A stretch of DNA of 64,000 bases from Bdellovibrionales bacterium. Its GTDB lineage: Bacteria; Bdellovibrionota; Bdellovibrionia; Bdellovibrionales; Bdellovibrionaceae. The notes beneath the pieces are model-generated. The model was not told the origin of the DNA. It saw only the letters and a program-made list of their open reading frames with translations, and ran no database searches. Both the position numbers and the translations under genes were made by a program. Shown one piece after another: positions 32,283 through 39,359 of the stretch. Location: contig JADJOV010000023.1 in the NCBI GenBank assembly GCA_016713585.1, positions 372,001 to 436,000 of the forward strand, in the 5' to 3' direction. The number at the start of each line of letters is the position of its first letter. Position 1 is the stretch's first letter.

Positions 32283-32983
32283 AGCACGAACCCGTTGTTC
32301 TAGTTGTTGATAAGAACCTCAGCTCGAGCGTCATAATGACAAAACGACTGAATTCGCTTGGCTTTCGAGCAGACACAGTGACCACGGCCCAGGGCGCTGT
32401 TGACTATTTGCATTCAATTGAGAATATTCCTGATTTAATTTTAGTCAATTTAAACGAAGATGATGAAACCTTGATTAACCTTCCCAGCGAAGTCAAAAAC
32501 AATACTCGCTGGGACAAAATGATCCCCTTTGCGGCCCTGTCGGCCCTGGCGGATAAGACTTTGATGGAACGCCTTATTCGCGCGGGATATTCGGATTTGA
32601 TGATTCGCCCGGTTGAACATGAGATGTTCAAAGATCGAGTTGAAAAGCTTCTAAAGAAAAATGTTGTGCTAAGCTCTCAGACTTTCAAAAGAACGCTCAA
32701 TGAAGATGGGATTCTGCATTTACGAACACTCCTTCTCGAATTTAACGAGTTCGGCGTCACCGCCCAATCCGCGATCCCAATCCCTGTCGATGCGCAGCTC
32801 TCGCTCCAATCCCCCAGCATGACGGACCTCATGGGTGGGCCAGTCCAGGTGCGAGTCGTCAGCTGCACGGCCCGAGGACCAGGTCATTTCGAGGCGGTCT
32901 TTTCTTTTGTGGGATTGGGTGCCGCAGAATTGCGAGCCTTTCGAAAATTTGCTCTTTCAAGTCCAAAATCTAAGTCAGCCTAG
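32279..32983 (+). CDS. Pseudo-receiver protein with C-terminal domain of unknown type
   Basis: Residues 1-125 form a receiver-like domain: VVLVVDKNLSSS (acidic pocket, one Asp left), PDLILVNLNED where the phospho-acceptor Asp is Asn, and DLMIRPVEHEMF where the conserved Lys is Arg. Phosphorylation at the normal site is therefore impossible. The C-terminal 110 residues are beta-rich, possibly PilZ-like, but show no RxxxR or DxSxxG motif. It is translationally coupled to the pseudo-kinase and followed after 18 nt by a large secreted protein. Confidence 0.65.
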   Translation: MKHEPVVLVVDKNLSSSVIMTKRLNSLGFRADTVTTAQGAVDYLHSIENIPDLILVNLNEDDETLINLPSEVKNNTRWDKMIPFAALSALADKTLMERLIRAGYSDLMIRPVEHEMFKDRVEKLLKKNVVLSSQTFKRTLNEDGILHLRTLLLEFNEFGVTAQSAIPIPVDAQLSLQSPSMTDLMGGPVQVRVVSCTARGPGHFEAVFSFVGLGAAELRAFRKFALSSPKSKSA

Positions 32984-33001
32984 TCTTTAGGTTTCCCTAA
33001 T

Positions 33002-35074
33002 TTGGACCGATTCTGGGAGGTGAGACTTCAATGCCCCTGGATCAAAATTTCAATCTTGATTCTTTCTTTCTTTGGTCGCGCCCATGGGGCTGGCGTCCCT
33101 GGAACATGTCTTGAGCCCTGTGAAGTCTATGCTCAATTAGTCCTTCCCCCCCAAGGAGCCGCCCGCCTTGTGGGTATCATGGCCGAGACGCAGGAAGAAG
33201 ACATTCTTTCGGAAATCAAAGCCTATCGACCCGAAAATCTAACATTCAAGGCGCGCCCCAACTGCAAGGGCGGGGTCCTTTCACTCTCAGAATGGGAATC
33301 AAGCCTCGATCGCTGCTTAACGCTTCCAGGATACGACCCAAAGAGAGGCTACAATTTTAAAAAGGACAACAATCAAACGATTCCAATCGAAGGCTCCTTC
33401 GAGAATATCAGAATCTCTGATGTTGCTTATGAGGTGATTCCGGGAGAAAACTGTGAATCAGAAGAGTGTCCAGTAACCGTCAAAATCAATAAACTCACTC
33501 TCGATGGAGAGTTAAATCTCAACGCCAGAGACACAGACCGAGTCTTTACCGAAAAAGCTCCTATTCGCCTGTCATCCGTCCCAGGAAAACCCGTTGCGAC
33601 GATCTCCACCGTTCTTTCCCCTTCCAACAAAGACGGCCTGCAAACAACAAGAGCCGTAGATCCGAAAAGCACCAAGGTTCAAATAACCACTGCGAATTTT
33701 AAAGTCAGTGTTCCAAATCCTCCACTCACTCAGAGCCTTTTAGGATCAATCAAAGTTCATCAGCGCAACGCCCTTTCCAATCATCTTAAAGATCCGACAT
33801 GGGCCAAACGGGCTTGGGACTCTGCCCTCTTTCATGAAGTGTCAGGGTTGGCCCACCGAAATCCTAATACATCCCGAAGCGAGTTAGAAAAAAAAGCCCT
33901 TGAAAACCTACGGAGTGTAGGAATCACCATTGAAAAGTTGGAGGAGTTAACAGCACAGGACTTCGTGGACAACAATAACTACTCGCATCTACAAAATAGA
34001 ATTCCAGAAATTGGACGCATCTTAGACGAAGCAAGAACCCTCGCCTATGCTGAAAAATCTGGATTTAAGGACCCTATTCTTTTTTCGGCAGTTCGAGTTG
34101 GTGAAGATGCTATCAACCAAACGATCCACGAAGCTCTATCGACCAAGGCAATGGAGAAAGAAATCAAGCTCATCAGTCAAAAACTAAGCTCAAAGATAGC
34201 AAACGATATAAATCTCGCAACTCGGGGATGGGTGAAAAATTTGAGCGAAATGACTCTCTTTCCAGAAATCAATCTCAATGACCTCAAAGAGCAAGCGGAT
34301 TTGGTGAAGCAGCATGAAAGCCTGCTTAAGAGAGCCGCCCAGGGCGAGAACATTGATGAAGCAAGAAGAAATCTCTCTCAGAAATTTAGGGCGCTGCACG
34401 CACGTATGGGTCAAAAATGGCATGCCATGGATGTCGGCATTGTCTTGCAAACGATCGAACAAGGTAGCAAAGCAGTTAAGCTCGTGGCTTTCAACAAAGC
34501 GACTCCCTGTTCGGGCCCGAGTCCGACGATCAAAGAATCACGTGAACAAAAAACTCAACCAACTCAGGCGTTCGATTTGGGCGTCCAAGTCACAGTGCCT
34601 GGAATTAACAAATATTTTGAAGATTTGCAAAAACGAGGAAGCCTCAATCTGTGCCTCGGTGATGATCATCGTTTGGATTGCAAGGACGGCACAAATGTTA
34701 AACTCACAGAACCCCCATTGGTGAGTTGGCAACCGCCAGATTATGTTATCAGATTTAAAAACCAAGTCGGGGCCTTCGGTGGAATTAACACCGAGGTTAG
34801 GGCCCAAGTTAAGACATGCAATGGTGTTCCTTGCTTGGAAATGAAAAATGTTAATTCCAAATCGCAAAGTGCTTTCTTGCTGCTCGCGGGTGCTGGCTAT
34901 ACAATGGAAAATATGATCAATGAAACAATTCCTGCCGGTGAGTCTGCCCTGCCGGTGGACTTTGGCTACGCCAAGCTCAAGGAGGTCCTTGTTGATCAAA
35001 CCGGCACCGTCGGAATGTACTACGATCTGATCCACGACCGGGGGCAAAAGGCAGGCAAGAATCCCGCGCGATGA
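33002..35074 (+). CDS. Large secreted protein of unknown function
   Basis: The 690-residue product has a signal peptide (core ISILILSFFGRAHGA). An N-terminal beta-rich domain with two Cys pairs (TCLEPCE, NCESEECPV) is followed by a long helical, charged middle (about 270-500) and a Cys-containing C-terminal part (CNGVPCLEMKN). I recognise no family. A TTG at 33002 with AGG upstream is used; GTG 33023 is possible but has no spacing to its Shine-Dalgarno. It is likely co-transcribed with the pseudo two-component pair. An ATG (35071) overlaps its stop and opens a 29-codon frame running through the 83-bp repeat. Confidence 0.6.
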   Translation: MDRFWEVRLQCPWIKISILILSFFGRAHGAGVPGTCLEPCEVYAQLVLPPQGAARLVGIMAETQEEDILSEIKAYRPENLTFKARPNCKGGVLSLSEWESSLDRCLTLPGYDPKRGYNFKKDNNQTIPIEGSFENIRISDVAYEVIPGENCESEECPVTVKINKLTLDGELNLNARDTDRVFTEKAPIRLSSVPGKPVATISTVLSPSNKDGLQTTRAVDPKSTKVQITTANFKVSVPNPPLTQSLLGSIKVHQRNALSNHLKDPTWAKRAWDSALFHEVSGLAHRNPNTSRSELEKKALENLRSVGITIEKLEELTAQDFVDNNNYSHLQNRIPEIGRILDEARTLAYAEKSGFKDPILFSAVRVGEDAINQTIHEALSTKAMEKEIKLISQKLSSKIANDINLATRGWVKNLSEMTLFPEINLNDLKEQADLVKQHESLLKRAAQGENIDEARRNLSQKFRALHARMGQKWHAMDVGIVLQTIEQGSKAVKLVAFNKATPCSGPSPTIKESREQKTQPTQAFDLGVQVTVPGINKYFEDLQKRGSLNLCLGDDHRLDCKDGTNVKLTEPPLVSWQPPDYVIRFKNQVGAFGGINTEVRAQVKTCNGVPCLEMKNVNSKSQSAFLLLAGAGYTMENMINETIPAGESALPVDFGYAKLKEVLVDQTGTVGMYYDLIHDRGQKAGKNPAR

Positions 35075-35080
35075 AAAAGA

Positions 35081-35163
35081 GTTCTGTTGAATTAATTGAT
35101 ATCGATGCAAGACAAGCAAATTCAGGACTTGGAATTCAGATTTTACTATGCGGCCAATGAATA
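35081..35163 (+). repeat. 83-bp direct repeat, copy 1
   Basis: It matches 37105-37187 at 81 of 83 positions. On the plus strand it can be read as a short peptide frame ending ILLCGQ-stop in both copies. No terminal inverted repeat is apparent. Confidence 0.85.
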
Positions 35164-35229
35164 TAGTTAATATAAACCCTACCGACCAAGGGAATGTTCT
35201 TCCAGCTAATTGATAATGAGATCAGTAAA

Positions 35230-36098
35230 TCAAGCGTGCTTGCCAATTTTGTGAAGTGGGTCTAGGTGCAGAAGATCCAAAAACTCTTTTGTAACTGGTG
35301 AATTTGTCTTGCCCTTGGGAAACAGCGCCTTGATTTCATAGGGAAAGACTTTCGGCAAAATCACTTCGAAATTACGTAAATTCTTTGGTTTTGATTCCAG
35401 CATGAAATCCGGAACAAGCCCCCCACAGACTCCCTCGTTGACCCAGGTCCATATAGCATCCCAACTCTGAATTTCCGAAAATACGGGAAGGCCCATTGAA
35501 AAATTTCGTTCAAAAATAACACGCAGGCGCTCGGTCTCTGGACGCCTTTCAGTAATGGCATATTCAATTTTGCTCGCGTCCAATTTTTTTGGCTTAAGTA
35601 AACAAAATGAACCCCGTTTGACCACGACATTCTTAAACGCACTCAATGAGTCATCACCAATAAAATATGCGAAATCGATCTCACGCTGATCCAATTTTTC
35701 AACGAGAACTTCCGAATTAGCCAATAGCACTTTGAATTCTACATTTGGGAACAATTTTTTAAGCCAGAAATTACTGGCGCTAAGTTAAGAGTTGCCAATG
35801 TTCGAGAGGAGCCTATTCTAAATTCACCATACATGGGTCCGCTTGAATGCTTAAGATCGCTTTTCAACTCATCGAGTTGAGCCAGCAAAGGCTCTGATCT
35901 CTTAAAAAGATTGATGCCCACCGTGGTGAACTCGAGGGCTCGACGCTTGTGGACAAGCAGCTTAACATCCAATTCCTGCTCGAGCTTTTGAATCGCCTGA
36001 CTTACGGCTGGCCGACTCAAGTTATTGAGTTCTGCAGCTTTTGTCATACTTTGAAGCCGAACTGTATCCACAAAATATCTGAGATTGTATAGGTTCAT
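35230..36098 (-). CDS. LysR-family transcriptional regulator, frameshifted
   Basis: The N-terminal winged helix is clear (MNLYNLRYFVDTVRLQSMTK, then AAELNNLSRPAVSQAIQKLE, residues 1-45). The effector-binding domain continues in another frame from VEFKVLLANSE. One extra A (plus-strand T-run 35755-35760, six to seven) restores LKKLFPNVEFKV exactly, so the break is probably a sequence error. LysR proteins usually control a divergent neighbour; here that is the small reading frame and pyrF starting at 36192. Confidence 0.82.
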
Positions 36099-36191
36099 AT
36101 TACTTACCTAAATAGTAAATTTGTTTCACTTTAATTTACTTTAGGAAATGGTTATATATTTAGTCAAGTATATTAAACAAATGGGAGTTCT

Positions 36192-36260
36192 ATGAATATC
36201 TTGATCCTATCGTTTCTGCCGCTGCTGGCCTCTATGTCACTCGCTGGGAAGTGCCCGTGA
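36192..36260 (+). CDS. 22-residue signal-peptide-like reading frame upstream of pyrF
   Basis: An ATG with GGGAG 4 nt upstream opens 22 codons: a hydrophobic stretch MNILILSFLPLLASMSLAG followed by KCP. Its TGA overlaps the GTG start of pyrF (GTGA). It could be a leader peptide that couples translation to pyrF, or the surviving 5' end of a secreted-protein gene replaced by pyrF. No other evidence separates these. Confidence 0.4.
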   Translation: MNILILSFLPLLASMSLAGKCP

Positions 36261-37087
36261 ATTTCTATTCTAAATTGCAGAAATCGTGGAAGCAAAGTAA
36301 CTCCCTTGTATGCGTGGGCCTGGATCCTCTTTTGGATAAACTGCCGCTTCACCTCAAAGGGCACAAAAAACCACTCTTCGAGTTCATTAAATCAATAGTT
36401 AATTTAACAGCCGAACATGTGTGTGCGTTCAAGCCACAAATCGCATATTTCTCGTCCCAAGGGGCGGAGACCGCACTTGAGGAAACCATTGCTTACATTC
36501 ATGAGGCCTTCCCTCACATACCAGTCATCTTAGATGCAAAACGTAGCGATATTGCCATGACGTCTGAACAATATGCGATCGAAGCCTTTGATCGATATAA
36601 AGCAGATGCCTTAACGGTAGTCCCCTTCCAAGGGACAGATAGCATGAGGCCCTATCTTGATCGAATAGATAAGGGAGTTATCTTGCTTTGTCGGACGTCG
36701 AATCCAAGCTCAGCAGATCTTCAAGACCTTGAGGTAGACGGAGAACCACTCTATAGGATTATTGCCAAAAAGGCCGTCAATGAGTGGAATACCAATGGAA
36801 ATGTCTCGCTCGTAGTCGGAGCCACGCAACCCAATCACCTTCAAGAAATTCGGAGACTGGTGGGTCACATGCCGATACTTGTCCCAGGTATAGGGCCACA
36901 AGGTGGACAACTTGAATCAACTGTTCTCGCAGGAATGGATTCTTTGGGAGCCGGACTAATTGTGAGCTCCTCGCGAGCCGTGCTGTATGCTTCCTCAGAG
37001 GAGGACTTTGCCGAGCGAGCTTTGGAAGTAGTTTTGAAAATCAAGAACGAATTAAATTTTCACAGACAAAGTTTCCTTAAATCATAA
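36257..37087 (+). CDS. pyrF: Orotidine 5'-phosphate decarboxylase
   Basis: PyrF makes UMP in the last step of de novo pyrimidine synthesis. The catalytic motif is VILDAKRSDIAMT (near 36530; DxKxxD), with SLVCVGLDP at the start and VVGATQP then VPGIGPQGGQ later, as in the roughly 275-residue type-2 enzymes. GTG 36257 has GGGAAG at good spacing and overlaps the upstream frame's stop; GTG 36251 is an alternative. The gene is bracketed with lysR by an 83-bp direct repeat, and its 3' end overlaps a minus-strand hypothetical gene by 28 nt. Confidence 0.9.
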   Translation: MNFYSKLQKSWKQSNSLVCVGLDPLLDKLPLHLKGHKKPLFEFIKSIVNLTAEHVCAFKPQIAYFSSQGAETALEETIAYIHEAFPHIPVILDAKRSDIAMTSEQYAIEAFDRYKADALTVVPFQGTDSMRPYLDRIDKGVILLCRTSNPSSADLQDLEVDGEPLYRIIAKKAVNEWNTNGNVSLVVGATQPNHLQEIRRLVGHMPILVPGIGPQGGQLESTVLAGMDSLGAGLIVSSSRAVLYASSEEDFAERALEVVLKIKNELNFHRQSFLKS

Positions 37088-37709
37088 GGAAGTGCGGTTT
37101 TAGGGTTCTGTTGAATTAATTGATATCGATGCAAGACAAGCAAATTTGGGACTTGGAATTCAGATTTTACTATGCGGCCAATGAATAGAATTGATCGGCA
37201 GCCTTCTTCATACATGCCATCTAAGGCGCCTCCACTGGATTTAAATTTACCAAGAAGATGTGCAATGAATGGTCCTAAAAGGGTGGAGATGTTTTTAAAG
37301 TCTTTCCGTTTGCTATTCAGATCAGAGATCCAAATCAACCTGTGGTTTAAAGCAATGAAACCGGGTTCTCCATTGTCACAATCCCGACACCTTGGTCCGA
37401 TTCATACTCATTCAAAGCGATGTCGAGCTGTTCCTGACTTCTGGATTCAGCTGACCTTTCTAGATAGATTCGATCCTTATCACAAATATCGCTGCTACAA
37501 CGACGAACTGACCCAAAGACATCTTTGGAGGTCCCATAAAGGTGCCTAAAAAAAATTACCGCTTCCTCAGGTTTAGTAACCGACGACTCTGCTTCAGCAG
37601 CGGATGCATGACCGGGCGGCATTGCAAAAAGTAACATTATGAAACATCCTGCAAATAGATAAACAATGCTTCTGCTCTTTGATTCTAGACTATAATCAAA
37701 AAAACTCAT
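37060..37709 (-). CDS. Secreted hypothetical protein whose 3' end is supplied by the repeat, frameshifted
   Basis: A signal peptide (core VYLFAGCFIMLLFA, ending HASAAEA) starts at 37709. After about 105 residues the frame shifts near 37375; lengthening GG to GGG restores ENPGFIALNHRLIWISDL. The reading then runs through GALDGMYEEGCRSILF and enters the 83-bp repeat (37187-37105), which encodes the last ~30 residues (FQVPNLLVLHRYQLIQQN) before a stop at 37060. This suggests that the repeat cut off the original 3' end. No family is recognised. Confidence 0.5.
37105..37187 (+). repeat. 83-bp direct repeat, copy 2
   Basis: It is the partner of 35081-35163, 2,024 bp away in the same orientation, with two adjacent-region mismatches (TTCAGG versus TTTGGG). 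Together the copies enclose lysR and pyrF. Confidence 0.85.
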
Positions 37710-37931
37710 TTGGTCCCTTCTTCACTCTGGTTAAAAGTTGCAAATTTTATCATTTTGTTCACGTCACACAACAAAGGAAAAGCGTATGAACTTGGCCCAA
37801 CGGCTCAAGCGAGTCTTCAAAATGGCTACTTAACACAGCTAACGTCCTGAATTGTCGCAAACTGGACTTATTTTAGATTAATGCGACAGAACCTTTGTGA
37901 CAGAGATGTCCTTTTATGTCATAAATTAAGG

Positions 37932-37958
37932 TTGACTTTTGTGATCAAGCGTGTGATC
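37932..37958 (+). promoter_or_regulatory. Possible promoter/operator of the DUF4258-DUF2283 pair
   Basis: TTGACT (37932-37937) could be a -35; 17 bp later GATCTT is a weak -10. TGTGATC occurs twice (37940-37946 and 37952-37958), 5 bp apart, overlapping this site. That is a plausible operator for autoregulation. Confidence 0.4.
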
Positions 37959-37989
37959 TTCATGTCACCTATGCGGGGTTTTTTTTCAG

Positions 37990-38253
37990 ATGAAAGTAAA
38001 TTTCAATGGTGAGCTTTACCAAGTTGTTTTCACTGATCATGCTAAGGAAAGAATGGCGTTGCGAATAATTTCGGAAGATTTAGTTTATTTTATTTTGAAA
38101 AATGGTCGTCAAATTCAAAAGGAAAAGCCAAATCACTACTGGGTCTATGGAAGTGTCCCAAAGAGGCGCGATAACTTTATTTGTTTATCCATCGCCCTTG
38201 AAACTCCATTTTTAATTGTGGTAACCACTCTTATTAACTGGAGGCCAAAGTGA
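37990..38253 (+). CDS. DUF4258 protein, putative toxin
   Basis: The 87-residue protein shows the DUF4258 pattern: FTDHAKERMALRIISEDLVYFILKNG, then a beta-rich end. DUF4258 proteins are small RelE/HigB-like folds often paired with an antitoxin. Its stop overlaps the GTG start of the next gene (GTGA), typical of toxin-antitoxin pairs. The ATG at 37990 has GGGG 11 nt upstream. Confidence 0.7.
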   Translation: MKVNFNGELYQVVFTDHAKERMALRIISEDLVYFILKNGRQIQKEKPNHYWVYGSVPKRRDNFICLSIALETPFLIVVTTLINWRPK

Positions 38254-38561
38254 AAATTTCATACGATAAGAGCTCTGACGCGCTCTCCATTGTTTTCAAA
38301 AAAGATCGTATTTCCAAAGATGTTCAGTTGTCCCCAAATGTTTTTGCCGGACTCACCAGATCTGGCGATCTGGTTGAAATTCAAATTCTAGAGGTCTCAC
38401 AGGCCGAGTCTCCTTGGTTTACATTGGAAGCGGCCGCAAAGTACTTGGGAAAGTCAGAAAGGACTCTTTTACGTTGGATCAAGTCTGGCCAGCTCAAATC
38501 AAAGAAAATTGGCAAAGAGTATCGAATTTCACCAGAAGATCTAGATAAGCTTGCCTCATAG
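38250..38561 (+). CDS. DUF2283-HTH fusion, putative antitoxin
   Basis: Residues 1-50 match DUF2283 (KISYDKSSDALSIVFKKD, then LSPNVFAGLTRSGDLVEIQIL). Residues 55-103 are a MerR/excisionase-type helix-turn-helix (FTLEAAAKYLGKSERTLLRWIKSG). A DUF2283 domain next to DUF4258 is a known predicted antitoxin arrangement; the attached HTH could bind its own promoter. Confidence 0.72.
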   Translation: MKISYDKSSDALSIVFKKDRISKDVQLSPNVFAGLTRSGDLVEIQILEVSQAESPWFTLEAAAKYLGKSERTLLRWIKSGQLKSKKIGKEYRISPEDLDKLAS

Positions 38562-38639
38562 ACCGGTTCAAGTTGCAGAAATTGAAAATTATTGCGTATC
38601 AGGTCAAAGTCCTTACCTTACACCTTCAATCGCCCACAG

Positions 38640-39359
38640 TCAGTTCAATCTTAGTGCCATAAAACTTGACGGAATCTGGCATTCAATAACCTGCCCCAAA
38701 AGCTCAAGGCGAGAACAGTGGAGGTACATTCGGGTGGATTTGTATAATTCTGCAATCTTTGCATTATACTTTGGCTCCCCATAGCGTGGGTCCCCAACAA
38801 TTGGATGATTGCAAAGAGCCGCATGTTTTCGAATTTGATGTTGGCGACCTGTCATCAAATCAAATTCGCAAAGCGAAAAATAAGAAGAACTCTCGAGAAC
38901 TCGAAACTTCGTCAGACAAGGCACGCGATCCCGCGCAGATCCCTCAGGATTTTTCCGACCCTCGCCTTTGTCTGTGAGAGGACGATTCCACTCACCTTCT
39001 TGGAGTCGAAGCTGTCCACGAAGAACCCCCGTGTAGATCTTCCTGACCCTTTGCTTTTGGAACTCGCCAGCAACTTTTGCAGCAGACTCGCTATTAAAGG
39101 CAAATATTTGAACGCCGCTTGTTTCCTTGTCCAAACGGTGGGCCGGAAAAAGTTTGACCCTTGTGCCCTGAGCCCCCAGCTGTTTCTCGAGCAGTCCTAG
39201 AAGACACTGCCCGTCCTCATTGTTGTGCACAGACACCCCAGGTGATTTGGCCACCGCCAGATATTCAGAATTTTGAAATAGAATCTGAATATCGTCCTCG
39301 GTCTCAATCATTGGTGGCAACTGGGGGTGAGATTTGCGCTGGCTGAATATTGAATCCAT
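38640..39359 (-). CDS. RluA-family pseudouridine synthase
   Basis: The 239-residue protein lacks an S4 domain. The catalytic motif is HRLDKETSGVQ (Asp nucleophile, near residue 76), with TGRQHQIRKHAALCNHP and VGDPRYG near the C-terminus. It belongs to the short RluA type that modifies rRNA or tRNA. The ATG at 39359 has GGAAAAAG upstream and lies 56 nt inside lon; ATG 39311 is a weaker choice. It is probably co-transcribed with lon. Confidence 0.85.
   Translation of the reverse strand: MDSIFSQRKSHPQLPPMIETEDDIQILFQNSEYLAVAKSPGVSVHNNEDGQCLLGLLEKQLGAQGTRVKLFPAHRLDKETSGVQIFAFNSESAAKVAGEFQKQRVRKIYTGVLRGQLRLQEGEWNRPLTDKGEGRKNPEGSARDRVPCLTKFRVLESSSYFSLCEFDLMTGRQHQIRKHAALCNHPIVGDPRYGEPKYNAKIAELYKSTRMYLHCSRLELLGQVIECQIPSSFMALRLN

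Noticed and set aside
35071..35160. 29-codon frame starting in the ATGA at the end of the 690-aa gene
   Set aside because: Almost all of it lies in the 83-bp repeat, and copy 2 has the same frame without a start codon, so it is more likely a passive part of the repeat.
38759..39346. Plus-strand open frames opposite the RluA-type gene
   Set aside because: They are antisense shadows of a gene with clear catalytic motifs on the minus strand.
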